From contig OY730170.1 of assembly GCA_963422465.1 (NCBI GenBank), positions 1-64,000 of the forward strand: a stretch of DNA of 64,000 nucleotides, given 5' to 3'. The notes under the pieces are model-generated. The model saw only the letters and a list, made by a program, of their open reading frames with translations. It was not told the origin of the DNA and did no database searches. The position numbers and the translations under genes were made by a program. Origin of the DNA: Lichina pygmaea. Lineage: Eukaryota; Ascomycota; Lichinomycetes; Lichinales; Lichinaceae. Of the stretch, positions 42,002 through 52,211 are shown piece after piece; positions within the stretch are counted from its first letter, which is position 1, and the number at the start of each line of letters is the position of its first letter.

Positions 42002-42595
42002 TGTTGCAGTCTGTACTGTACTGTCCTATCTGAGTATAGGATTAGGGTGAGAGGTGGAAGGTGGGTTGGTTCTTGCAGGAGAGGAGTGTCAAGGAGTGTG
42101 AAGGGGTTTGGTGGAATGTGGTGGTGGTGACACCTGATCAACAGCTTTGTACAAAAGGATTGTATTGAAGTAGATCTAGTTGTCTGGATCACAACATGAG
42201 TTGAAGACGATTGTTCCATAGGGGAACTATCACCTGGCTATATAGTGCCCAGTTTGTGAGCAGAGTGAGCTCTGCTCACTTTGCTCACTTTTCATGCACA
42301 CTGCGGCGAGCTGGGTGAGCTCTGCTCACTTTGCTCACTTTTCATGCACGCTGCGGTGAGCTGGGTGAGCTCTGCTCACTTTGCTCACTTTTCATGCACG
42401 CTGCGGCAAGCTGGGTGAGCTCTGCTCACTTTGCTCACTTGTTCGTGCATATGCATACTGCGGCAAGCACCCTCTGGTTTGTCTCACCGGTCACATGACC
42501 GGTTCCCGTGTCACACTGTCTGGTACTTCTGTCCAGTATCCTGTCTGCTGCTTTCTGTGAGTATATAAAGACTGTGTTCCTCCTGGGTCGTAACA
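42002..42595 (-). repeat. gypsy-1 5' LTR
   Basis: 594 bp, TGTTG...TAACA, with four copies of the roughly 50-bp minisatellite unit between 42258 and 42450. Its outer edge joins directly to the inverted part of a LINE (42596), so the original host flank and TSD are missing. Confidence 0.9.
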
Positions 42596-45289
42596 CACAC
42601 CCTCTGCCTGAGCTTTCCTAGAGTTTTTCAACTCTACCAGCACTAGAGGTAAGCTCTAAACTATTTCTCTTATCCTCAGAGCCCTGATCTCCTTGATGCT
42701 AGATGTTTCTCTTAAGAGAAGTTGAAGCTGTTATCTCTGTCTGACTGGAAGTACTTACTTAATCCTGGGACCACACCCCAAGACTGAGTGTTCCTAGGTA
42801 ATTGGGGTCTGTCCCCAGTCTTTCAGAATCCCACTGGCCACTCTCTGCCTTGTTATGGATAGTCTATTAGTTGTTGAAGTTGAAGATTGAAGATTCAGAG
42901 ATCACAACTTTTGATAAACAGGCTGGGTTACCCAAAGTGATGGGCTTTCACCTTAAGGTTTTAGTGGTTCCCAACAGATACTCACTTGGTTTCTAGAACT
43001 TCTGACAAAGTCTGGTGATTATCAGAAGTGATGGTCCTTGAATGTAATAGTACTGGGAAGAGTTGCCAGAAATCCAGATAGAGTTCAGGAAAGGCAGATC
43101 AACTGAATCAGCATTTTTCCTTCTAACTTCCCAAGTGGAAAAAGTCTGGAAAGAAAGTATAGTTGCATCCCTACTTTCTCTGGACATCTTACGAGTATAT
43201 AACAGAGTTCTTCCAGAGATTCTTCAAAAGATTCTGAAAAGAAAAGGAATCCCTCTCTGGCTAACTTCTTAGATCTTCTCTTTCTGTACCAGACATACCA
43301 CCACTCTAGTTTTTGATGACTCTGAGTCCTCTTCTATTCCTATTCACTGTGGAGTTCCCCAAGATTTCTTTTTGTCTCCTATTCTTTTTCTATTTTATAT
43401 TTCTGAACTTTATAAGACTGTACATTCTTCTACTACTAGTGTTTCTGCTCTGGGATTTGCAGATGATACAAATCTGCTTGCATTTGGACACGCTCTTAAA
43501 AGCAACCTTCTGAAGTTGAAGAATACACATCTTAAATATCTATCTTGGGTTGCAGGGGTGGCATGGTGTAGTGGGAAGCTGGTGAGAGTTTCCCACTACG
43601 TGGCACCCATGACCCGGAACTAGTGGTGTCAGGCCTGGAGAACCTGACTAAACTAGTTGTCAGTTCAAATCTGACCCACCCCACATTCTGCCACAAAAAC
43701 CTCTGAGATTCATAGAACTTGTCTAAGATGTACTCCTCACAAGATGTATGAAAACCCCCAAGAAATAGCTCACCCAATATCTGTCAAGATCCACAAAACT
43801 CTCATTACTGTGGTTTTCCTATTTCCCCTACAGGGTTTGAGGTTTTCCCACAGTACGTACACTACAAACCACAGGGTGTACAGTAAATGCGTGAGGTCTC
43901 TGAGTCAAGTCTACCAGAGACAAAAATTCTTCAAGAAGTTCTGCATGGCTTAACAACCAAAATCATTGTAAGAATCAAATCAAATCAAATCAAAAATCTT
44001 GGGTTGCAAGACATGGAATAGTTTTCTCTCCTGAGAAATATAAAATACTTTATTTTTCCAGAAGAAGATCAGACAATCTGCAGCTCAAGCCTAGACTTAG
44101 AAATGTGATTCTAAAACCAAAAGAAGAAGTGTGAGTATTGGGAGTGTACCTGGATGCCAAACTCCACTGGCACAAACACCAGAGAATTATTCTTCAAAAA
44201 GCACAAAAAGCACTATCTTCTTTTTCTAGAACCTCTTACTCCACCTGGGGCTTTCCAGTTCTTACAGTACATCTTGTGTACACTGCAATACTCAGATCTG
44301 TACTGAGCTATGCAGTGGGAATTTAGTTTAACCCACTCAGAAAATCCTCTAATATTTCCTCTCTTATTATATTCCAAAACAAATATCTGAGACTTATTGA
44401 GAGTGCTTTCAAAGCCACTCCTTCTTTTCTATTAGAAAGTGAGTTTTTTCTTTTACCTCTAGATCTCTATTTTAAATTTTGCACAGCTTGTTTTCTATCT
44501 TCTATCCAAACCTCCTTTCTGAAAGACTTTCTTGACAGTACCTTTTCTACTATTTCCTCCTATACTTCTTCACTGAGGAAACTTTTAAAGAAATCCTCAA
44601 CTATCTCTCCTAATTGGAAGTTCACTTGGTTAAGTCAAATAACTACTAACCAGGCTAGTTCAAAGAAAGAACTACAAATACTCTTTACTAAAAAGTGGGA
44701 AAACCAATAGAAGAAGAAGAAAAGAAGAAGCTATGCTGGATGGCAGGTATTTTGCCAAAAACCTCACTACAACAATCTGAAGCTCTACAAAAAGTTACAG
44801 AAAGCTGAGGCAAGTCTACTACTGCAAACCAGAACTGGGAGAATTAGTCTAGCAAGTTTTCTTTTCAGAGCTGGAGTCTCTGACTTTCCTACCCCTCTAT
44901 ACATGTGTGGTCAAGCAGAAGAGACAGTAAAGTATATTACTTTTTCATGCTCTCTACTCAAGTCAAAGACAACATGCTCTCTTTAACCCCCAAGATTTCA
45001 CTACTATTATTTCAAACCCAGAGCTTCTACAGAAGTTTCTGTACTGGTTTATGTCTTTGAAAAAACTAAACTAATTTAATCTGGCTTTCAAACTCCACTA
45101 TTCACACTCCAACATCTAGAAGCTTTTCCTACCAGACACTATAAGATTTTCTTTTACTACACTTTCTAGTCATCTCTCTGTCTTCAGTTTTTATTTCTTT
45201 AAAGGTTTTCTGAAGAAGTTCACTATTAGCTGGAAGATCTGCATGACTGTAAAGCTACAAACAGTGTAAGAATTAAATTAAAAAAAAAT
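42596..45289 (+). mobile_element. LINE, subfamily B, with inverted 5' segment (twin-priming type) and RIP-like decay
   Basis: 42596-43065 is the reverse complement of 35940-36402 of the full-length LINE, ending exactly at the LINE 5' end. At 43066 the sequence switches to direct orientation at the ORF2 position matching 39602. This is the structure left by twin priming. The direct part is split by a SINE (43555-43995) and ends with gtgtaagaattaaatt at 45270-45285. ORF2 is riddled with stops from G-to-A and C-to-T changes. The flanks are different elements, so there is no TSD. Confidence 0.88.
43555..43995 (+). mobile_element. SINE copy 1 (tRNA-derived), 13-bp TSD
   Basis: Inserted in a LINE with TSD atcttgggttgca (43542-43554, 43996-44008). 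The RNA polymerase III A box is tggtgtagtgg (43564-43574) and the B box gttcaaatc (43663-43671); both match the tRNA consensus. The last 60-70 bp resemble the LINE 3' end (aagaagttc, tctgcatggct, gtgtaagaatcaaat), followed by (aatca)n. It has no coding capacity. Confidence 0.93.
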
Positions 45290-45290
45290 A

Positions 45291-46389
45291 GCAGACACCT
45301 CTGTTGGGAAGCAATAGCAGCTGGGAGTGGCATTTCAACAAACATCAACAAACTCACTGCTATGCATAAGAAAATAAAAACTACAATTGAATCTGCACAA
45401 CAAGCAACAAGCCACTACCTAAACAGCAAAAAGTTGAAGAGACCAACTCTGGAGAGAGGGGATAAGGTCTATTTGTCAACGAAAAACCTGTGCTTGAAGT
45501 GACCAAGCAAAAAGCTGGATCATGTACAAATCAGACTATTCAAAATTGAGAAGTGCACTGGAGAAGTCAACTACTGACTGAGACCGCCAAAGAAGGTATA
45601 GATACACTGAGTATTCTATGTCTTGCTGCTTGAGCCAGCACCCAGTAACACAGAAATCAAAACAGAATAGTACTTCAAGGACAACAAAGAAGAGTATAAT
45701 GTTGAAAGAATTCTAGACAGCTGAAGGAACAGACAGAAGATCAAGTACCTGGTCAAGTAGTTAAAGTATGAAGATGAAGAGAACTTGTGGGAACCCACCA
45801 AGAACTTCAGCCCTGTGACAAACCTGAAGCTGCAGGATTTTCACTAAGAAAACTCACAGAAGCCAGGAGTGACAGAGACAAAGACCTGATAGAAGCTAAA
45901 GTCTCCAAAGAGAAAAGATTATCCAGAGATAGCAGAGACACCATGTGTGGAGTCTTCTGCTTGAGAGTCTCTTAGTCCTTGATCACAGCAAGCTCACACT
46001 TGATAGTGTCACTCTTCTTCTTGGACAACAAGCTTAATTGCTTGCAGAGATGAAGCTGGCAAGAAAGAAGTCTTGACATTTGTTTATTAATATCCTGCAA
46101 CTAAGCCTTGAGCTAAGTGTGCTTAAGCTCCATTTTTTCCTATTCTGACTCTGTGAGATAAAGATTATAGTGACAACTCTTCTTAATGCACTGACCACAA
46201 GATGTGGACTCCAAGCTGACAACACACTTGGTGTGGTCATGACAACATGCACTGCATGAAACTTTAGACACCTTGCCTATCTTGCCAACACAAGAACTGA
46301 GAGCTCTCCAGTGGTTATTGCAAGATGTCCAGGGTATAGTAAGAGAAGTGAGAGAATCTGGGGACAGAACCTTTAGAGAGAGAGGATAG
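45291..46389 (+). pseudogene. gypsy-2-like element, 3' end (integrase tail, chromodomain, antisense ORF), decayed
   Basis: Plus-strand pol remnant parallel to 29535-28899 of gypsy-2: the integrase C-terminus (gataaggtctatttgtcaac), chromodomain traces near 45730-45830, then the antisense Zn2Cys6 remnant read on the minus strand (about 46263-45900). The cluster reads C-x2-C-x6-C-x8-C-x2-C, with the sixth Cys changed to Tyr. In-frame TAGs from CAG and TGG fit CpA-type decay. A polypurine tract (agagagagaggatag) precedes the LTR at 46390. Confidence 0.75.
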
Positions 46390-46719
46390 TGTTAAGGCCT
46401 AGACCAGAATAGCTGAGCTGACCTAAGCAAGTGTACAGAGGTACACAGAACAATGTTCACCTGACCTGGTGGCAGAGGTGGTAGAGATGTAACTATCTCC
46501 ACCAACTCTACCACACAGAAAGCTGATACCTCTTGGGGAGAACCCCCCCTCTCAGACTTCTGTATATAAGAGAATCTAGATAGCCAGAGAGAATAGTTCT
46601 CGACTGAACAACAAGTACAAGCAATAATAGCAAGAGAGTTACCCTACTTGCTATTTGTCTATTAAGTCTCTGCTCTTCTTACCCAGACATGTGGACTACT
46701 TATATTCTGTGTGAACAAC
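46390..46719 (+). repeat. gypsy-2-like LTR, first arm of an inverted pair
   Basis: Starts tgttaaggcc in the orientation opposite to the LTR at 28049. It is the 3' LTR of the decayed plus-strand element and ends about 17 bp short (gtgtgaacaac), where a second LTR in the other orientation begins. Confidence 0.8.
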
Positions 46720-47066
46720 TGTTAAAGACCAGTCCATGTTCACACAGAATGTGGGTAGTCTGCACATCTGGGTAAGAAGGGCAGGGACTCAATAGATGAA
46801 TAGCAAGTGGGGTAACTCTCTTGCTATTGTCACTTGTACTTGTTGTTCAGTCTGGAGAGCTATTCTCCCTGGCTATCTGGGTTCTCTTATATACAGAAGT
46901 CTGAGAGGGGGGGTCCTCCCCAAGAGGTATCAGCTTTCTGTGTGGTAGAGTTGGTGGAGATAGTTACATCTCTGCCACCTCTGCCACCAGGTCAGGTGAA
47001 CATTGTTCTGTGTACTTCTGTACAATTGCTTAGATTGGCTCAGCTGTTCTGGCCTGGGTCTTAACA
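46720..47066 (-). repeat. gypsy-2-like LTR, second arm of an inverted pair
   Basis: tgttaaagaccagtcc to ggtcttaaca, same orientation as the gypsy-2 LTRs (28049, 33994). With the preceding LTR it forms a near-perfect inverted repeat with arms of about 330 bp and almost no spacer. Confidence 0.82.
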
Positions 47067-47112
47067 ATATACTGTAGCTAAGAAGATTTGTACATGTAGC
47101 TATTTGTTTAAA

Positions 47113-47397
47113 CAAATAGAATAGATGAATAGCAAGGTGGGTAACTCTCTTGCTATTGTTTTTAGTTGTGTGTGTTGTTCAGTCTGAAGAGCTATTCTTC
47201 TCAGCTATCTGGGTTCTCTTATGTACAAGAGTCTGAGAGGGGAGTTCTTCCCAAGGAGTATCAGCTTTCTGTGTGGCAGAGTTGGCAGAGCTGGTTACAT
47301 CTCTGCCACCTCTGCCACTAAGTCAGGTGAACATTCTTCTGTGTACCTCTGTACACTCACTTAGGTTGGCTCAGCTGTTCTGGTCTGGGTCTTAACA
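47113..47397 (-). repeat. gypsy-2-like LTR fragment
   Basis: Lacks the first 60 or so LTR bases but otherwise follows the LTR order (gaatagatgaatagcaagg ... gggtcttaaca). It is more diverged than its neighbour at 46720-47066, and no internal element sequence is attached. It is a third LTR remnant in a row. Confidence 0.72.
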
Positions 47398-47403
47398 TTA
47401 TAT

Positions 47404-47960
47404 TGCTGCAGTATTGCTGCAGCACCCACAGACTCAAGAATTGCTGTCTGGTTGTATTGCCACAGTATCACTGCAGCACCTACAGACTCAAGAATCACTG
47501 TCTGGTCACATCACTGCAGCACCCACAGACTCAAGAATTGCTGCCTGATCACATCACCACAGCACTCACAGACTCAAGAATCACTACCTGGTCACATCAC
47601 CACAGCATCACTGCAGCACTCCCAGACTCAAGAATTGCTGCCTGGTCACATCACTGCAGCACTCACAGACTCAAGAATTGCTACCTGGTTGCATTGCCAC
47701 AGCATCACTGCAGTACCTACAGACTCAAGAATCACTATCTGGTTGCATCACCACAACATTGCTGCAGCACTCACAGACTCAAGAATCACTGCCTGGTCAC
47801 ATCACCACAGTATTGCTGCAGCACCCACAGACTCAAGAATCACTACGTGGCCACATCACTACAGCATCACTGTTCTCAAGGATTGCTGCTTGGTTGCATC
47901 ACTGCAGTACCTATAGACTCAAGAATCACTGCCTGATTGTATTGCTGCAGTATCTATAGT
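47404..47960. repeat. Minisatellite, about 10 units
   Basis: Ten copies of a diverged unit of about 45-60 bp built around cacagactcaagaatcactg and catcactgcagcac. All three forward frames are partly open because the units lack stop codons, not because of a gene. Point differences are mainly transitions. Confidence 0.88.
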
Positions 47961-48140
47961 ATAGTATCAGATGTCAGCAGATATATCTACATACTAGCCA
48001 GTACTTCCTGACAGAGCAATCTCTAGATACTAGCATTTGATGCAACATGTACTGCACTCTTTGACAACAGTCACTACTAGTAGTTGCATCCTATAGTTAT
48101 TCTCATCACTAGTTGCACTCTATGACTACAGTCACTACTA
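47961..48140. other. AT-rich repeat flank
   Basis: Short degenerate repeats of cactactagttgcatcctatagttattc type; they continue at 51126-51250 on the other side of the LINE composite. The last 13 bases (48128-48140) are the left TSD copy of that composite. Confidence 0.6.
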
Positions 48141-51125
48141 TTTTATTTATTTATTTATTTATTTGATTCTTACACTGGTAGTAGCTTTACAGCCATGCAG
48201 ATCTTCTAGCTAATAGTGAACTCCTTCAGAAAACCTTTGAAGGGATAAAAACTGAAGGCAGGGTGTGACTAGGGAATGTAACAAAAGGAATCTTGAAGTT
48301 TCTGGTAAGAGAAGAGAATCTAGGTATTGGATTGGGAATAGTGGAGTTTGAAAGCTAGATTAAACTGGTTTAGTCTTTTCAAAGACATAAACCAGTACAA
48401 GAACTTCTGTAGTAGCTCTGGGTTTGAAATAATAGTGGTGAAGTCTTGGGGATTAAAAGAGACTTGTTGTCTTTGTCTTGAATAAAGAGAGCATGAAGAG
48501 GTGATATGTTTTGCAGTTTCTTCTGCTTGGCCACACACACATAGTGGGGTAGGGAAGTCAGGAGCTCCAGCTCTGAAAAGAAAACTTGCCAGACCAATTC
48601 TTCCAGTCCTGATTTGCAGTAGCAGACTTGCCTCAGCTTTCTGTAACTCTTTGTAGAGCTTCAGATTGTTTTTGTGTGGCTTTTGACAGAAAGTCTGCCA
48701 GCCTGGATAGCTTCTTCTTTTCTTCTCTTCCTATTGGTCTTCCCACTCTTTAGTAAAGAGCTTTTGTAGTTCTTTCTTTGAACTAGCCTGGTTAGTAGTT
48801 ATTTGACTTAACCAAGTGAATTTCCACTTAGGAGAGATAGTTGAGGATTCCTTTAAAGGTTTCTTCAAGAGAGAGGCATAGCTGGAAATAGTGGAAAAGA
48901 TACTGTCAAGAAAGTATTTGAGAGGGGAGTTTTGAATAGAAGAAAGAAAACAGGCAGTGCGAAATTTAAAGTATAGGTCTAGAGGTAGAAGAAAAAGCTC
49001 ACTCTCTAATAGAAAAGAAGGAGTGGCTTTGAAGGCACCCCCAATAAGTCTTAGGCATCTGTTTTGAAATGAAACAAGAGAAGAGATATTGGAGGATTTT
49101 CTTAGAGGGTTAAACCAGATCCCCACTGCATAGCTCAGTAGAGATCTCAGTATAGCAGTGTACACCAGACGTGATGTGTGAACTGGAAAGCCCCAAGTAG
49201 AATAGGAAGTTCTAGAAAGAGAAGAGAGTGCTTTCTGTGCTTTTTGAAGGATAATCCTCTGGTGTTTGTGCCAGTGGAGCTTTGCATCTAGGTACACTCC
49301 AAGTACTCACACTTCTTCTTTTGGTTTGAGAATCACATTCCCCAGTCTGAGCTTGAGCTGAAGATTGTCTGATCTTCTTCTGGAAAAATGAAGTATTTCA
49401 TATTTCTCAGGTGAGAAGACTATTCCATGTCTTGCAGCCCAGGATAGACATTTGTGGTGTGTGTTCTTTAACTTCAGAAGGTTACTTTTCAAGGAGTGAC
49501 CAAAAGCAAGCAGATTTGTATCATCTGCAAACCCCAGGGCAGATACACCAGAAGAGGGAGTATGCACAGTCTCATGCAATTCAGAAATGTAGAATAGAAA
49601 AAGAATAGGGGATAATAGAGAATCTTGAGAAACTCCACAATGAATAGGAATAGAATAAGACTCAGAATCATCAAAGACAAGAGTGGTAGAGTGCTTATCA
49701 CAGAAGGAGTAGATCCAGGAAGCTAGCCAGGCAGGTATTCCTTTTCTTTTCAGAATTTGCTGTAGTATCTTGGGGAGAACTCTGTCATAGGCTCCTGAGA
49801 TATCCAGTGAGAGTAGGGATGCAACCATGCCTTCCTTCCAGACTTTTTCCACTTGGGAGGTTAGAAGGAAAAGTGCTGCTTCTGTGGATCTTCCTTTCCT
49901 AAAGCCCATCTGGATATCTGGCAATAGTCCAGCTTCTTCTGCTATCTTGCTTAGTCTGGCTGCAGCAATAGCTTCCATCAGCTTGCCTGTTGTGTTTAGC
50001 AGAGCCACAGTTGAGCTATGCCAAGGCATAGCGCAGAGTCGCTATCCCTTGCAGGGTCTCTGCCATGCTTCCCCGCAGTCCTGAGGCCTTTTGCGCTCCG
50101 CTGTGTACGCTCACCCCTAGGTCCTGCTTCGGAGCGCCGGGTTGCCAGCCCGGAGCCTACACTCCAACTGCAGTTTGCTCCTTGAGCCCGTTATTTGCAG
50201 CCTGAGCCTGCACTCTGTACGGACCGGCATGCGCTTCTGTCCTCTCGGGCTATATAGACAGTCTTGTAGTAGGCCCAGACCCTACTGCCATCACTGCCAT
50301 TATATGCCACACCCCACAGCTCTCGCTGTTTCACGTTACCTCTGTAGATCTCTCGTACAGAGGCCGACCATGCCTCGCAGACTCTACGGACCCTGCAGGC
50401 CATACCAGCACCTGCAGGACTGCCTTTCCAGCCCACTAACCAAGTAGGGAGAAGTCTCCGTCTGCCCGCTGTCGCCTGTGGGGCCCCGGTTGTACGTGGT
50501 GGCCCACTGGAGATCCAGTGCCCTGGCCCCGGTCTGTAGGTGGCCTGAAGAGAATCTGTGGCAAGACCTTAGGCAAAACCATCAAGCCAGCACTTTGACT
50601 ATCACACAGCCCTTAGGTACTGGAGTGGTGGAAACCCTTCGTGCCACCTGCTCACCTTCTTTAACACGTAGTCTCTGTTTGATTAACAACACCGCAGTAC
50701 AGACATCACTCCCCTCCTAGAACAAGATCCTTGATGCATCAGCTGCTGGAGACTCTGCTAGAAGGGGGGTGTGTGATAGGAACTCCTCTCGTCTACTCCA
50801 GAGGTGCCCTGTCGGGTGTCTAGACTTCACATCCACTAGTTGCAAGGCTGGCTTTGGGCTGTAGCGTACACGGTAGACATCTGTCAGGTGGTTTTCATAA
50901 CCAGTTTGGTCGAAGTCCTCTGTTCTGCTGATGTCGCTTCACGGGGGTGTCCAGAGTGCCTGCGCGACACCTCCGGTGGCCTGTCACTCCGCGGGCACCA
51001 GCAGCTCGACCGGTGACTCAATTAGCTCTCGGTGCAGCAACTACAAGCAGCTTGGGAGACTGTCTGCCATCACTGCCCTGAGGTTCCCAGCCTGCACCAC
51101 GTGGAGGTTTGAGTTGTCGCAGGCC
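48141..51125 (-). mobile_element. Composite retroelement 1: LINE 3' part fused to a 1.12-kb unrelated 5' sequence, 13-bp TSD
   Basis: Flanked by acagtcactacta (48128-48140 and 51126-51138), so the two parts were inserted as one unit. Minus-strand order: 50005-51125 non-LINE sequence, then LINE subfamily A from 50004 to the A/T tail at 48141. RT motifs are present (FADD near 49540) with a few lesions. This is the structure of the Magnaporthe MINE composites (WEIRD fused to truncated MGL), explained there by template switching during reverse transcription. Confidence 0.9.
50005..51125 (-). repeat. WEIRD-like 1.12-kb module, copy 1
   Basis: About 94% identical to 55591-56714 over its full length by eye. 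On the minus strand it begins ggcctgcgacaactcaaacc and ends gctcaactgtgg, joined to the LINE at agcagag/ccacag. GC-rich relative to its surroundings. No convincing ORF, tRNA or rRNA similarity that I can recognise. Both copies start and end at the same base, which argues for a discrete RNA template. Confidence 0.85.
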
Positions 51126-51138
51126 ACAGTCACTACTA

Positions 51139-51531
51139 GTTGTATTGTATGATTGTCAGTATCACTAGTTGCACTCTATAGTTATTGTTGCTACTAGCTG
51201 CATCCTAGTATATTGCTTGAGTACTGTATACTATCTGCTGCTTCAGGACCTGTGATTATCATCTGATAGTTGTGAGTAGCACCTGACAGCAACACTACTG
51301 CTACAATTCATAGGATGTGTAGTGTTGCTATTTGAAGCAGCTGCTATATACTCACTTCTTCAGGCACTATAGAATACCCAATGTACAGTGATGGGCAGCT
51401 GACAGACTCTAAAACTCAGCTGCTGCTGTAGGGTGCCCAGGATGCCAGAGTGGCTATGTGGTGTCTGAACACACACTAACTAGAGTACAGTGCTATGAAT
51501 TTTTTCACTGATAAGAGACTTCCTAGATAAC
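51139..51531. other. AT-rich intergenic or repeat sequence
   Basis: Contains further degenerate copies of the cactagttgcactctatag repeat up to about 51215, then about 300 bp of unrecognised AT-rich sequence before an LTR. No gene is seen. Confidence 0.5.
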
Positions 51532-51775
51532 TGTTGTAGTCTGTACTGTACTGTTCTACCCAAGTGTAGGATTAGGGCAAGATGTGGAAGGCAGGTTGGT
51601 TCTTGCAGAAAAGAAGTGTCAAGAAGTGCAAAAGAGTTTAGTGGAACATAGTGGTGATAACATCTGATCAGTGGCTTTGTACAAGACTGAGGTTTGTATT
51701 GAAGTAGATCTAGTTGTCTAGATTATAACATAAGTTGAAGATGATTGTTCTATAAGAGAACTATCATCTGACTAT

Positions 51776-52211
51776 GGGGCGGCATGGTGTAGTGGGAAGC
51801 TGGTGAGAGTTTCCCACTACGTGGCACTCATGACCCAGAACTAGTGGTGTCAGGCCTGGAGAACCTGACTAAACTAGTTGTCAGTTCAAATCTGACCCAC
51901 CCCACATTCTGCCACAAAAACCCCCAAGATTCATAGAACTTGTCTAAGATGTACTTCTCGCAAGATGTATGAAAACCCCCAAGAAATAGCTCACCCAATA
52001 TCTGTCAAGATCCACAAAACCCTTATTACTGTGGTTTTCCTATTTCCCCTACAGGGTTTGGGGTTTTCCCACAGTACGTACACTACAAACCACAGGGTGT
52101 ACAGTAAATGTGTGAGGTCCCTGAGTCAAGTCTACCAGAGACAAAAATCCTTCAAGAAGTTCTGCATGGCTTAACAGCCAAAATCAGTGTAAGAATCAAA
52201 TCAAATCAAAA
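51776..52211 (+). mobile_element. SINE copy 2, 13-bp TSD
   Basis: TSD atcatctgactat at 51763-51775 and 52212-52224. Over 90% identical to the copy at 43555 by eye, with A box tggtgtagtgg at 51785-51795, B box gttcaaatc near 51884 and an (aatca)n tail. It is inserted in an LTR. Confidence 0.93.

Larger units (their letters stand above)
24942..42595 (-). mobile_element. gypsy-1: chromodomain Ty3/gypsy element with two nested insertions
   Basis: Minus-strand element: 5' LTR 42002-42595, gag 41383-41983 and 35682-35939, pol 34407-35684 and 25938-28048, antisense Zn2Cys6 ORF 25529-25933, 3' LTR 24942-25485. A LINE (35940-41382) sits in gag and gypsy-2 (28049-34406) sits in pol; without them the element is about 5.8 kb. 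The polypurine tract is the minus-strand sequence agatggagaggaggatag next to the 3' LTR. Coding parts carry several stops and a damaged RT active site, so it is not autonomous. The LTR ends do not show matching 5-bp flanks (ctgat versus cacac), because the right flank is a LINE joint. Confidence 0.9.

Noticed and set aside
47403-47936. 177-codon ORF as a repeat protein
   Set aside because: All three forward frames are partly open through a minisatellite lacking stops. There is no start context and the same DNA repeat explains it.
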